In this document: positions 1 through 11,540 of the stretch, piece by piece
Numbering within the stretch: the first letter of the stretch is position 1
Layout of the letters: every line of letters begins with the position of its first letter
Assembly: GCF_051020985.1 (NCBI RefSeq)
Contig: NW_027475139.1
Span: 1,426,001-1,490,000, forward strand
Direction: 5' to 3'
DNA: 64,000 bases
From: Nomia melanderi
Lineage: Eukaryota > Arthropoda > Insecta > Hymenoptera > Halictidae
Made by a program: the position numbers and the translations under genes
Notes under the pieces: model-generated
Told to the model about the DNA's origin: nothing
The model's database searches: none
Seen by the model: the letters and a program-made list of their open reading frames with translations, nothing else

Positions 1-1051
1 ATTTGGTTTATTGCGCTATCTGTAATAGCACCCGAGATATCACCAGATATATATTGGATTTTCCCCTGACCCTGTGTGTCCGGCCCCATGAGACTGTGGT
101 TTCCTCGGCCCCTGGTGGTCCGAGGACGTTCCCGTTGCACAGATCCATGCGCCAGAGCCTCCTACAGACAATGCACTTTGATTTATTGCGCTATCTGTAA
201 TAGCACCCGAGATATCACCAGATATATATTAGATTTTTCACTGACCCTGAGTGTCCGGCCCCATGAGACTGTGGTTTTCTCGGACCCTGGTGGTCCGAGG
301 TCGTTCCCGTTGCACAGATTCATGCGCCAGGGCGTCCTGCAGATAATTCAATTTGGTTTATTGCGCTATCTGTAATAGCACCCGAGATATCACCAGATAT
401 ATATTGGATTTTCCCCTGACCCTGTGTGTCCGGCCCCATGAGACTGTGGTTTCCTCGGCCCCTGGTGGTCCGAGGACGTTCCCGTTGCACAGATTCATGC
501 GCCAGAGCCTCCTACAGACAATGCACTTTGATTTATTGCGCTATCTGTAATAGCACCCGAGATATCACCAGATATATATTAGATTTTTCACTGACCCTGA
601 GTGTCCGGCCCCATGAGACTGTGGTTTTCTCGGACCCTGGTGGTCCGAGGTCGTTCCCGTTGCACAGATTCATGCGCCAGGGCCTCCTGCAGATAATTCC
701 ATTTTCCTTTATTGCGCTATCTGTAATAGCACCCGAGATATCACCAGATATATATTGGATTTTCCCCTGACCCTGTGTGTCCGGCCCCATGAGACTGTGA
801 TTTTCTCGGACCCTGGTGGTCCGAGGAATTTCCCGTTGCACAGATTCATGCGCCAGAGCCTCCTACAGACAATGCACTTTGATTTATTGCGCTATCTGTA
901 ATAGCACCCGAGATATCACCAGATATATATTAGATTTTTCACTGACCCTGAGTGTCCGGCCCCATGAGACTGTGGTTTTCTCGGACCCTGGTGGTCCGAG
1001 GTCGTTCCCGTTGCACAGATTCATGCGCCAGGGCGTCCTGCAGATAATTCA
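1..1051. repeat. 350-bp dimer higher-order repeat, three copies
   Basis: Two alternating monomer types repeat as a pair at 1-350, 351-701 and 702-1051. Type 1 has GACCCTGTGTGTCCGG and ends CTCCTACAGACAATGCAC. Type 2 has TATTAGATTTTTCACTG, a perfect CTCGGACC/GGTCCGAG dyad, and ends CTGCAGATAATTC. Both types carry CCCGTTGCACAG instead of the usual CCCGCTGCACAG. The middle copy is 351 bp because of a 1-bp insertion near 700, where TTCCATTTTCC replaces TTCAATTTGG. Monomers of this flavour reappear near 59,850-59,900, so the two window ends share a subtype. Confidence 0.9.
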
Positions 1052-1648
1052 ATTTGGTTTATTGCGCTATCTGTAATAGCACCCGAGATATCACCAGATA
1101 TATGCTGAATTTATACATGACCTTGGGTGACGGATACCGAAAATCTGTAATTTTCTTGGCCCCTGGTGGTCCGAGGTCGTTGCTGCTGCACTGGTTCATG
1201 CGCCAGGGCCTCCTGCAGACAATGCCCTTTGGTTTATTTCGCTATCTGTAATAGGACCAGAGATATCACCAGATATATATTGGATTTTTCCCAGAACCTG
1301 AGTGTCCGGCCCCATGAGACTGTAGTTTTCTCGGCCCCTGGTGATCCGAGGTCGTTCCCGCTGCACAGATTCCTGCGCCAGCGCCTCCTACAGACAATGC
1401 ACTTTGTTTTATTGCGCTATCTGTAATAGCACCCGGGATATCACCACATATATATTGGATTTTTGCTTGACCCTGACAGTCCGGCCCCATGTGTCGATGG
1501 TTTTCTCGGTCCCTCGTGGTCCGAGGTCCATCCCGCTGCACAGATTCATGTGCCAGGGCCCCCTGCAGATAATTCACTTTGATTTATTGCGCTATCTCTA
1601 ATAGCACCCGAGATATCACCAGATTTATATTGGATTTTTCCCTGATCC
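1052..1648. repeat. mixed monomers between two higher-order blocks
   Basis: About three and a half monomers separate the dimer block from the decamer block. The first contains the diverged central block described at 1105-1166. The next has a TTCCTGCGCCAGCGCC variant, and the last carries the linked GTGTCGATGG and TCCCTCGTGG haplotype. No local higher-order period is visible. Confidence 0.8.
1105..1166. repeat. diverged central block, copy 1
   Basis: In this monomer the middle reads CTGAATTTATACATGACC followed by TTGGGTGACGGATACC and AAAATCTGTAATTTTC, replacing the normal TGAGTGTCCGGCCCCATGAG region at the same length. It differs slightly from the other copies (GAATTTATAC rather than GGATTTTTAC) and is closest to the copy at 29096 in having GGATACCGAAAATC. 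Confidence 0.9.
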
Positions 1649-4600
1649 TGACAGTCCGGCCCCATGAGACGGTGATTTTCTCGGCCCCCGGTGGTCCGAG
1701 GTCGATCGCGCTGCACAGATTCATGCGACAGGGCCTCCTAGAGACAATGCTCTTTGGTTTATTGCGCTATCTGTAATAGCACCCGAGATATAACCAGATT
1801 TATATTGGATTTTTCCCTGACCCTGAGTGTCCGACACCATGAGTCGGTGGTTTTCACGGCCCCTGGTCGTCCGAGGTCGATCCCGCTGCACAGATTCATG
1901 CGCCAGAGCCCCCTGAAGATAATTCATTTTGATTTACTGCGCTATCTCTAATAGCACCCGAGATATCACCAGATATATATTGGATTTTTCCCTGACCCTG
2001 ACAGGCCAGCCCCATGAGACGGTGGTTTTCTCGGCCCCTGGTGGACCGAGGTCGTTCCCGCTGCTCAGATTCATGCACCAGAGCCTCCTGCAGACAATGT
2101 ACTTTGATTTATTGCGCTAGCTCTAATAGCACCCGAGATATCACCAGATATATATTGGATATTCCCCTGACCCTGAGTGTCCGGCCCCATGAGACGGTGG
2201 TTTTCTCGGCCCCTGGTGGTCCGTGGTCGTTCCGGCTGCACAGATTCATGGGCCAGGGCCCCCTGCAGATAATTCACTTTGATTTATTGCGCTATCTCTA
2301 ATAGCACCCGAGATATCACCAGATTTATATTGGATTTTTCCCTGACCCTGAGTGTCCGACCCCATGAGACAGTAGTTTTCTCGGCCCCTGGTGGGCCGAG
2401 GTCGTTCCTGCGGCACATATTCATGCGCTAGGGCCGCCTGCAGACAATGTACTTTGACTTATTGCGCTATCTGTAATAGCACCCGAGATATCACCAGATT
2501 TATATTGGATTTTTCCCTGACCCTGAGTGTCCGGCCCCATGAGACGGTGGTTTTCTCGGCCCCTGGCGGTCCGAGGTCGATCCCGCTGCACAGATTCATG
2601 CGCCAGGGCCCCCTGCAGATAATTCACTTTGATTTATTGCGCTATCTCTAATAGCACCCGAGATATCACCAGATATATATTGGATATTTCCCTGACCCTG
2701 ACAGTCCGGCCCCATGAGACGGTGATTTTCTCGGCCCCTGGTCGTCCGAGGTCGTTCCCGCTGCGCAGATTCATGCGCCAGGGCCTCCTGCAGACAATGC
2801 ACTCTGATTTAATTCGCTATCTCTAATAGCACCCGAGTTATCAGCAGAAATATATTGGATCTTAGCTTGACCCTGACAGTCCGGCCCCATTTGTCGATGG
2901 TTTTCTCGGTCCCTCGTGGTCCGAGGTCGATCCCGCTGCACAGATTCATGCACCAGGGCCCCCTGCAGATAATTCACTCTGATTTAATTCGCTATCTCTA
3001 ATAGCACCCGAGTTATCACCAGAAATATATTGGATTTTTGCTTGACCCTGACAGTCCGGCCCCATGTGTCGATGGTTTTCTCGGTCCCTCGTGGTCCGAG
3101 GTCCATCCCGCTGCACAGATTCATGCGCCAGGGCCCCCTGCAGATAATTCACTTTGATTTATTGCGCTATCACTAATAGCACCCCAGATATCACCAGATA
3201 TATATTGGATTTTTCCCTGACCCTGAGTGTCCGACCCCATGAGACGGCGGTTTTCTCGGCCCCTGGTGGTCCGAGGTCGATCCCGCTGCACAGATTCATG
3301 CGCCAGAGCCCCCTGAAGATAATTCACTTCGATTTATTGCGCTATCTCTAATAGCACCCGCGATATCACCAGATATATATTGGATTTTTCCCTGACCCTG
3401 ACAGTCCGGCCCCATGAGACGGTGATTTTCTCGGCCCCCGGTGGTCCGAGGTCGATCGCGCTGCACAGATTCATGCGACAGGGCCTCCTAGAGACAATGC
3501 TCTTTGGTTTATTGCGCTATCTGTAATAGCACCCGAGATATAACCAGATTTATATTGGATTTTTCCCTGACCCTGAGTGTCCGACACCATGAGTCGGTGG
3601 TTTTCACGGCCCCTGGTCGTCCGAGGTCGATCCCGCTGCACAGATTCATGCGCCAGAGCCCCCTGAAGATAATTCATTTTGATTTACTGCGCTATCTCTA
3701 ATAGCACCCGAGATATCACCAGATATATATTGGATTTTTCCCTGACCCTGACAGGCCAGCCCCATGAGACGGTGGTTTTCTCGGCCCCTGGTGGACCGAG
3801 GTCGTTCCCGCTGCTCAGATTCATGCACCAGAGCCTCCTGCAGACAATGTACTTTGATTTATTGCGCTAGCTCTAATAGCACCCGAGATATCACCAGATA
3901 TATATTGGATATTCCCCTGACCCTGAGTGTCCGGCCCCATGAGACGGTGGTTTTCTCGGCCCCTGGTGGTCCGTGGTCGTTCCGGCTGCACAGATTCATG
4001 GGCCAGGGCCCCCTGCAGATAATTCACTTTGATTTATTGCGCTATCTCTAATAGCACCCGAGATATCACCAGATTTATATTGGATTTTTCCCTGACCCTG
4101 AGTGTCCGACCCCATGAGACAGTAGTTTTCTCGGCCCCTGGTGGGCCGAGGTCGTTCCTGCGGCACATATTCATGCGCTAGGGCCGCCTGCAGACAATGT
4201 ACTTTGACTTATTGCGCTATCTGTAATAGCACCCGAGATATCACCAGATTTATATTGGATTTTTCCCTGACCCTGAGTGTCCGGCCCCATGAGACGGTGG
4301 TTTTCTCGGCCCCTGGCGGTCCGAGGTCGATCCCGCTGCACAGATTCATGCGCCAGGGCCCCCTGCAGATAATTCACTTTGATTTATTGCGCTATCTCTA
4401 ATAGCACCCGAGATATCACCAGATATATATTGGATATTTCCCTGACCCTGACAGTCCGGCCCCATGAGACGGTGATTTTCTCGGCCCCTGGTCGTCCGAG
4501 GTCGTTCCCGCTGCGCAGATTCATGCGCCAGGGCCTCCTGCAGACAATGCACTCTGATTTAATTCGCTATCTCTAATAGCACCCGAGTTATCAGCAGAAA

Positions 4601-5225
4601 TATATTGGATCTTAGCTTGACCCTGACAGTCCGGCCCCATTTGTCGATGGTTTTCTCGGTCCCTCGTGGTCCGAGGTCGATCCCGCTGCACAGATTCATG
4701 CACCAGGGCCCCCTGCAGATAATTCACTCTGATTTAATTCGCTATCTCTAATAGCACCCGAGTTATCACCAGAAATATATTGGATTTTTGCTTGACCCTG
4801 ACAGTCCGGCCCCATGTGTCGATGGTTTTCTCGGTCCCTCGTGGTCCGAGGTCCATCCCGCTGCACAGATTCATGCGCCAGGGCCCCCTGCAGATAATTC
4901 ACTTTGATTTATTGCGCTATCACTAATAGCACCCCAGATATCACCAGATATATATTGGATTTTTCCCTGACCCTGAGTGTCCGACCCCATGAGACGGCGG
5001 TTTTCTCGGCCCCTGGTGGTCCGAGGTCGATCCCGCTGCACAGATTCATGCGCCAGAGCCCCCTGAAGATAATTCACTTCGATTTATTGCGCTATCTCTA
5101 ATAGCACCCGCGATATCACCAGATATATATTGGATTTTTCCCTGACCCTGACAGTCCGGCCCCATGAGACGGTGATTTTCTCGGCCCCCGGTGGTCCGAG
5201 GTCGATCGCGCTGCACAGATTCATG
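1649..5225. repeat. 1750-bp decamer higher-order repeat, 2.04 copies
   Basis: Sequence from about 1649 matches itself shifted by 1750 bp (10 monomers) up to about 5225. Copy 1 is about 1649-3398 and copy 2 about 3399-5148, with a short continuation. I found no difference in the stretches compared by eye, including rare variants such as CTAGAGACAATGCTC, GACACCATGAGTCGG, GCGCTAGCTC and TTGGATCTTAGC. The unit ends with monomers carrying GTGTCGATGG and TCCCTCGTGG, and these also form the 700-bp tetramer further right. The left edge is near GATCCTGAC/GACCCTGAC at 1648. The right edge is where ATTCATGTGCTAGGG replaces ATTCATGCGACAGGG. Confidence 0.95.
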
Positions 5226-5915
5226 TGCTAGGGCCTCCTGCAGACAATGCACTTTGATTTATTGCGCTATCTCTAATAGCACCCGAGATATCACCAGATA
5301 TATATTGGATTTTCCCCTGACCCTGAGTGTCCGCCCCATGAGACGGTGGTTTTCTCGGCCCCTGGTGGTCCGAGGTCGTTCCCGCTGCACAGATTCATAC
5401 GCTAGGGCCTCCTGCAGACAATGCGCTTTGATTTATTGCGCTATCTCTAATAGCACCCGAGATATTACCAGATATATATTGGATTTTTCCCTGACCCTGA
5501 GTGTCCGGCCCCATGAGAAGGTGGTTTTCTCGGCCCCTGGTGGTCCGAGGTCGATCCCGCTGCACAGATTCATGCGCCAGGGCCCCCTGCAGATAAATCA
5601 CTTTGCTTTATTGCGCTATCTCTAATAGCACCCGAGATATCACCAGATATATACTGGATTTTTCCCTGACCCTGAGTGTCCGGCCCCATGAGACGGTGGT
5701 TTTCTCGGCCCCCGGCGGTCCGAGGTCGATCCCGCTGCACAGATTCATGCGCCAGGGCCCCCTGCAGATAATTCACTTTGATTTATTGCGCTATCTCTAA
5801 TAGCACCCGAGATATCACCAGATATATATAGGATATTTCCCTGACCCTGACAGTCCGGCCCCATGAGACGGTGATTTTCTCGGCCCCTGGTCCTCCGAGG
5901 TCGTTCCCGCTGCGC
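5226..5915. repeat. transition monomers including a 174-bp monomer
   Basis: Four monomers link the decamer and tetramer blocks. One has a 1-bp deletion at about 5333 (GTCCGCCCCATG instead of GTCCGGCCCC), giving 174 bp, which shifts the register of everything downstream. Because 174 is a multiple of three, a chance 144-codon open frame (5191-5625, plus strand) crosses this monomer. Confidence 0.85.
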
Positions 5916-7320
5916 AGATTCATGCGCCACGGCCTCCTGCAGACAATGCACTCTGATTTAATTCGCTATCTCTAATAGCACCCGAGTTATCACCAGAAAT
6001 ATATTGGATTTTTGCTTGACCCTGACAGTCCGGCCCCATGTGTCGATGGTTTTCTCGGTCCCTCGTGGTCCGAGGTCGATCCCGCTGCACAGATTCATGC
6101 GCCAGGGCCCCCTGCAGATAATTCACTCTGATTTAATTCGCTATCTCTAATAGCACCCGAGTTATCACCAGAAATATATTGGAATTTTGCTTGACCCTGA
6201 CAGTCCGGCCCCATGTGTCGATGGTTTTCTCGGTCCCTCGTGGTCCGAGGTCCATCCCGCTGCACAGATTCATGCGCCAGGGCCCCCTGCAGATAATTCA
6301 CTTTGATTTATTGCGCTATCTCTAATAGCACCCCAGATATCACCAGATATATATTGGATTTTTCCCTGACCCTGAGTGTCCGACCCCATGAGACGTCGGT
6401 TTTCTCGGCCCCTGGTGGTCCGAGGTCGATCCCGCTGCACAGATTCATGCGCCAGAGCCCCCTGAAGATAATTCACTTCGATTTATTGCACTATCTCTAA
6501 TAGCACCCGAGATATCACCAGATACATATTGGATTTTTCCCTGACCCTGACAGTCCGGCCCCATGAGACGGTGATTTTCTCGGCCCCCGGTGGTCCGAGG
6601 TCGATCGCGCTGCACAGATTCATGCGCCACGGCCTCCTGCAGACAATGCACTCTGATTTAATTCGCTATCTCTAATATCACCCGAGTTATCACCAGAAAT
6701 ATATTGGATTTTTGCTTGACCCTGACAGTACGGCCCCATGTGTCGATGGTTTTCTCGGTCCCTCGTGGTCCGAGGTCGATCCCGCTGCACAGATTCATGC
6801 GCCAGGGCCCCCTGCGGATAATTCACTCTGATTTAATTCGCTATCTCTAATAGCACCCGAGTTATCACCAGAAATATATTGGAATTTTGCTTGACCCTGA
6901 CAGTCCGGCCCCATGTGTCGATGGTTTTCTCGGTACCTCGTGGTCCGAGGTCCATCCCGCTGCACAGATTCATGCGCCAGGCCCCCCTGCAGATAATTCA
7001 CTTTGATTTATTGCGCTATCTCTAATAGCACCCCAGATATCACCAGATATATATTGGATTTTTCCCTGACCCTGAGTGTCCGACCCCATGAGACGGCGGT
7101 TTTCTCGGCCCCTGGTGGTCCGAGGTCGATCCCGCTGCACAGATTCATGCGCCAGAGCCCCCTGAAGATAATTCACTTCGATTTATTGCGCTATCTCTAA
7201 TAGCACCCGAGATATCACCAGATATATATTGGATTTTTCCCTGACCCTGACAGTCCGGCCCCATGAGACGGTGATTTTCTCGGCCCCCGGTGGTCCGAGG
7301 TCGATGGCGCTGCACAGGTT
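5916..7320. repeat. 700-bp tetramer higher-order repeat, two copies
   Basis: Copy 1 (about 5916-6615) and copy 2 (about 6616-7320) match at an offset of 700 bp with scattered substitutions. The order within the unit is two monomers with CGAGTTATCACCAGAAATAT plus the GTGTCGATGG haplotype, one monomer with CCCCAGATATC, and one with GACAGTCCGG and GTCGATCGCGCTG. The same four-monomer order occurs inside the 1750-bp decamer (about 2780-3473 and 4530-5225). The tetramer was therefore amplified at least twice in different contexts. Confidence 0.9.
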
Positions 7321-8225
7321 CATGTGCTAGGGCCTCCTGCAGACAATGCACTTTGATTTATTGCGCTATCTCTAATAGCACCCGAGATATCACCAGATAT
7401 ATATTGGATTTTTCCCTGACCCTGAGTGTCCGCCCCATGAGGCGGTAGTTTTCTCGGCCCCTGGTGGTCCGAGGTCGTTCCCGCTGCACAGATTCATGCG
7501 CTAGGGCCTCCTGCAGACAATGCACATTGATTTATTGCGCTATCTCTAATAGCACCCGAGATATCACCAGATATATATTGGATTTTTCCCTGACCCTGAG
7601 TGTCCGCCCCATGAGGCGGTAGTTTTCTCGGCCCCTGGTGATCCGAGGTCGATCGCGCTGCACAGATTCATGCGCTAGGGCCTCCTGCTGACAATGCACT
7701 CTGATTTAATTCGCTATCTCTAATAGCACCCGAGTTATCACCAGAAATATATTGGATTTTTGCTTGACCCTGACAGTCCGGCCCCATGTGTCGATGGTTT
7801 TCTCGGTCCCTCGTGGTCCGAGGTCCATCCCGCTGCACAGATTCATGCGCCAGGGCCCCCTGCAGATAATTCACTTTGATTTATTGCGCTATCTCTATTA
7901 GCACCCGAGATATCACCAGATATATATTGGATATTTCCCTGACCCTGACAGTCCGGCCCCATGAGACGGTGATTTTCTCGGCCCCAGGTGATCCGAGGTC
8001 GATCGCGCTGCACAGATTCATGCGCTAGGGCCTCCTGCTGACAATGCACTCTGATTTAATTCGCTATCTCTAATAGCACCCGAGTTATCACCAGAAATAT
8101 ATTGGATTTTTGCTTGACCCTGACAGTCCGGCCCCATGTGTCGATGGTTTTCTCGGTCGCTCGTGGTCCGAGGTCCATCCCGCTGCACAGATTCATGCGC
8201 CAGGGCCCCCTGCAGATAATTCACT
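7321..8225. repeat. 174-bp monomers and a 350-bp dimer
   Basis: Two successive monomers carry the same 1-bp deletion (GTCCGCCCCATGAGGCGG, near 7431 and 7606), giving a 174-bp spacing. They are followed by a dimer that repeats at 350 bp (about 7640-7875 and 7990-8225), marked by GTGATCCGAGGTCGATCGC and TCCTGCTGACAATGC. Confidence 0.85.
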
Positions 8226-8619
8226 TTGATTTATTGCGCTATCTCTAATAGCACCCGAGATATCACCAGATATATATTGGATTTTTCCCTGACCCTGAGT
8301 GTCCGGCCCCATGAGACGGTAGTTTTCTCGGCCCCTGGTGGTCCGAGGTCGTTCCCGCTGCACAGATTCATGCGCCAGGGTCTCCTACAGACAATGCACT
8401 TTGGTTTATTGCGCTATCTCTAATAGCACCTGAGATATCACCACATATATATTGGATTTTTCCCTGACCCTGAGTGTCCGACCCCATGAGACGGTAGTTT
8501 TCTCGGCCCCTGGTGGTCCGAAGTCGTTCCCGCGGCACGGATTCATGCGCCAGGGCCTCCTACAGACAATGCACTTTGATTTATTGCGCTATCTGTAATA
8601 GCACCCGAGATATCACCAG

Positions 8620-8905
8620 ATATATATTGGATTTTTCCCTGACCCAGACAGTCCGGCCCCATGTGTCGATGGTTTTCTCGGTCCCTCGTGGTCCGAGGTC
8701 GATCCCGCTGAACAGATTCATGCGCCTGGGCTTCCTGCAGACAATTTACTTTGATTTATTGCGCTATCTCTAATAGCACCGGAGATATCACCAGATATAT
8801 ATTGGATTTTTCCCTGACCCTGACAGTTCGGCCCCATGAGACGGTCGTTTTCTCGGCCCCTGTTGGTCCGAGGTCGTTCCCGCTGCACAGATTCATGCGC
8901 TAGGG
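8620..8905. repeat. segment duplicated 5600 bp downstream
   Basis: This tract recurs at about 14,220-14,505, exactly 32 monomers away. Shared rare features are CCCTGACCCAGACAGTCC, CCCGCTGAACAGATTC, CGCCTGGGCTTCCTGC and ACGGTCGTTTTCTC. Confidence 0.85.
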
Positions 8906-9169
8906 CCTCCTGCAGACAATGCACTTTGGTTTATTGCGCTCTCTCTAATAGCACCGGAGATATCACCAGATATATATTGGATTTTTCCCTGACCCTGACA
9001 GTTCGGCCCCATGAGACGGTGGTTTTCTCGGCCCCTGTTGGTCCTAGGTCGTTCCCGCTGCACAGATTCATGCGCCAGGGCCTCCTACAGACAGTGCACT
9101 TTGATTTATTGCGCTATCAGTAATAGCACCCGAGATATCACCAGATATATATTGGATTTTTCCCTGACC

Positions 9170-9680
9170 CTGACAGTCCGGCCCCATGGGACGGTGATTT
9201 TCTCGGCCCCTGGTGGTCCGAGGTCGATCCCGCTGCACAGATTCGTGCGCCAAGGCCTCCTACAGACAATGCACTTTGATTTATTGGGCTATCTGTAAAA
9301 GCACCCGAGATATCACCAGATATATATTGGATTTTTCCCTGACCCTGAGTGTCCGACCCCATGAGACGGTGGTTTTCTCGGCCCCTGCTGGTCCGAGGTC
9401 GTTCCCGCTGCACAGATTCATGCGCTAGGGCCTCCTGCAGACAATGCACTTTGATTTATTGCGCTATCTGTAATAGCACCCGAGATATCACCAGATCTAT
9501 ATTGGATTTTTCCCTGACCCTGAGTGTCCGACCCCATGAGACGGTGGTTTTCTCGGCCTCTGGTGGTCCAAGGTCGTTCCCGCTGCACAGATTCATGCGC
9601 CAGGGCCTCCTGCAGACAATCCACTTTGGTTTATTGCGCTATCTGTAATAGGACCCGAGATATCACCATATATATATTGG
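9170..9680. repeat. segment duplicated 6825 bp downstream
   Basis: This tract recurs at about 15,995-16,505 (39 monomers away). Diagnostic shared variants are ATTCGTGCGCCAAGGCC, CTATCTGTAAAAGCACCC and CCAGATCTATATTGG (CCAGATCGATATTGG in the second copy). Confidence 0.85.
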
Positions 9681-10072
9681 ATTTTTCCCTGACCCTGAGA
9701 GTCCGACCCCATGAGACGGTGGTTTTCTCGGCCCCTGGTGGTCCGAGGTCGTTCCGGCTGCACAGATTCATGCGCCAGGGCCTCCTGCAGACAATGCACT
9801 TTGATTTATTGCGCTATCTGTAAGAGCACCCGAGATATCACCAGATATATATTGGATTTTTCCTTGACCCTGACAGTCCGGCCCCATGTGTCGATGCTTT
9901 TCTCGGTCCCTCGTGGTCCGAGGTCGATCCTGCTGCACCGATTCATGCGCCAGGGCCCCCTCCAGATAAATCACTTTAATTTATTGCGCTATCTCTAATA
10001 GCACCCGAGATATCACCAGATTTATATTGGATTTTTCCCTGACCCTGAGTGTCCGACCCCATGAGACGGTGG
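9571..10072. repeat. segment duplicated 2625 bp downstream
   Basis: This tract recurs at about 12,196-12,697 (15 monomers). Shared variants include CAATCCACTTTGG, CTGTAATAGGACCCGAG, CACCATATATATATTGG, CGTTCCGGCTGCAC and GTCGATGCTTTTC. The GGACCCGAG-containing monomer is found again at about 12,970 and 15,250, so it has spread to several places. Confidence 0.85.
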
Positions 10073-11009
10073 TCTTCTCGGCCCCAGGTGGTCCGAGGTC
10101 GATCCCGCTGCACAGATTCATGCGCCAGGGCCTCCTACAGACAATGCACCTTGATTTATTGCGCTATCTCTAATAGCAGCCGAGATATCACCACATATAT
10201 ATTGGATTTTCCCCTGTCCCTGAGTGCCCGACCCCATGAGACGGCGGTTTTCTCGGCCCCTGGTGGTCCGAGGTCGTTCCCGCTGCAGAGATTCATGCGC
10301 CAGGGCCTCCTACTGACAATGCACTTTGATTTATTGCGCTATCTGTAATAGCACCCGAGATATCACCAGATATATATTGGATTTACCCCTGACCCTGAGT
10401 GTCCGGCTCCATGAGACGGTGGCTTTCTCGACCCCTGGTGGTCCGAGGTCGATCCCGCTGCACAGATTCATGCGCCAGGGCCTCCTACAGACAATGCACT
10501 TTGATTTATTGCGCTATCTGTAATAGCACCCGAGATATCACCAGATATATATTGGATTTACCCCTGACCCTGAGAGTCCGGCCCCATGAGACGGTGGTTT
10601 TCTCGGCCCCTGGTGGTCCGAGGTCGATCCCGCTGCACAGATTCATGCGCCAGGGCCTCCTGCAGACAATGCACTTTGATTTATTACGCTATCTCTAATA
10701 GCACCCGAGATATCACCAGAGATATATTGTATTTTTCCCTGACCCTGAGTGTCCGGCCCCATGAGACGGTAGTTTTCTCGGCCCCTGGTGGTCCGAAGTC
10801 GTTCCCGCTGCACGGATTCATGCGCCAGGGCCTCCTACAGACAATTCACTTTGATTTATTGCGCTATCTCTAATAGCACCCGAGATATCACCAGATATAT
10901 ATTGGATTTTTCCCTGACCCTGAGTGTCCGACCCCATGAGACGGTAGTGTTCTCGGCCCCTGGTGGGCCGAGGTCGTTGCTGCGGCACAGATTCATGCGT
11001 TAGGGCTGC

Positions 11010-11540
11010 CTGCAGACAATGCACTTTGATTTATTGCGCTATCTATCATAGCACCCGAGATATCACCAGATATTTATTGGATTTTTCCCTGACCCTGAGT
11101 GTCCGGCCCCATGAGACGGTAGTTTTCACGGCCCCTGGTGGTCCGAGGTCGTTCCCGCTGCACAGATTCATGCGCCAGGGCGTCCTGCAGACAATGCACT
11201 TTGGTTTATTGCGCTCTCTCTAATAGCACCGGAGATATTACCAGATATATATTGGATTTTTCCCTGACCCTGACAGTTCGGCCCCATGAGACGGTAGTTT
11301 TCTCGGCCCCTGTTGGTCCTAGGTCGTTCCCGCTGCACAGATTCATGCGCCAGGGCCTCCTACAGACAATGCACTTTGATTTATTGCGCTATCTGTAATA
11401 GCACCCGAGATATCACCAGATACATATTGGATTTTTCCCTGACCCTGACAGTCCGGCCCCATGGGACGGTGATTTTCTCGGCCCCTGGTGGTCCGAGGTC
11501 GATCCCGCTGCACAGATTCATGCGCTAGGGCCTCCTGCAG
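11010..11540. repeat. segment duplicated 3500 bp downstream
   Basis: This tract recurs at about 14,510-15,040 (20 monomers). Shared variants are CTATCTATCATAGCACC, AGATATTTATTGGATT, GCGCTCTCTCTAATAGC and CCTGTTGGTCCTAGGT. A related run of the last two to three monomers also lies at about 8,930-9,290. Confidence 0.85.

Noticed and set aside
45..60. TATA-like TATATATTGG element in each monomer as a promoter
   Set aside because: An AT-rich part of the monomer without any downstream transcription unit. Satellite transcription is possible but cannot be shown from sequence.
1101..1170. Insertion of a mobile element at the diverged cores
   Set aside because: The replaced segment has the same length as the normal one, with no target-site duplication, terminal repeats or added sequence.
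5191..5625. 144-codon open frame on the plus strand, the longest in the window
   Set aside because: It is satellite sequence throughout. It exists only because a 174-bp monomer (divisible by three) keeps the frame into the next monomer. It has no start context and no domain, and its translation repeats the monomer twice.
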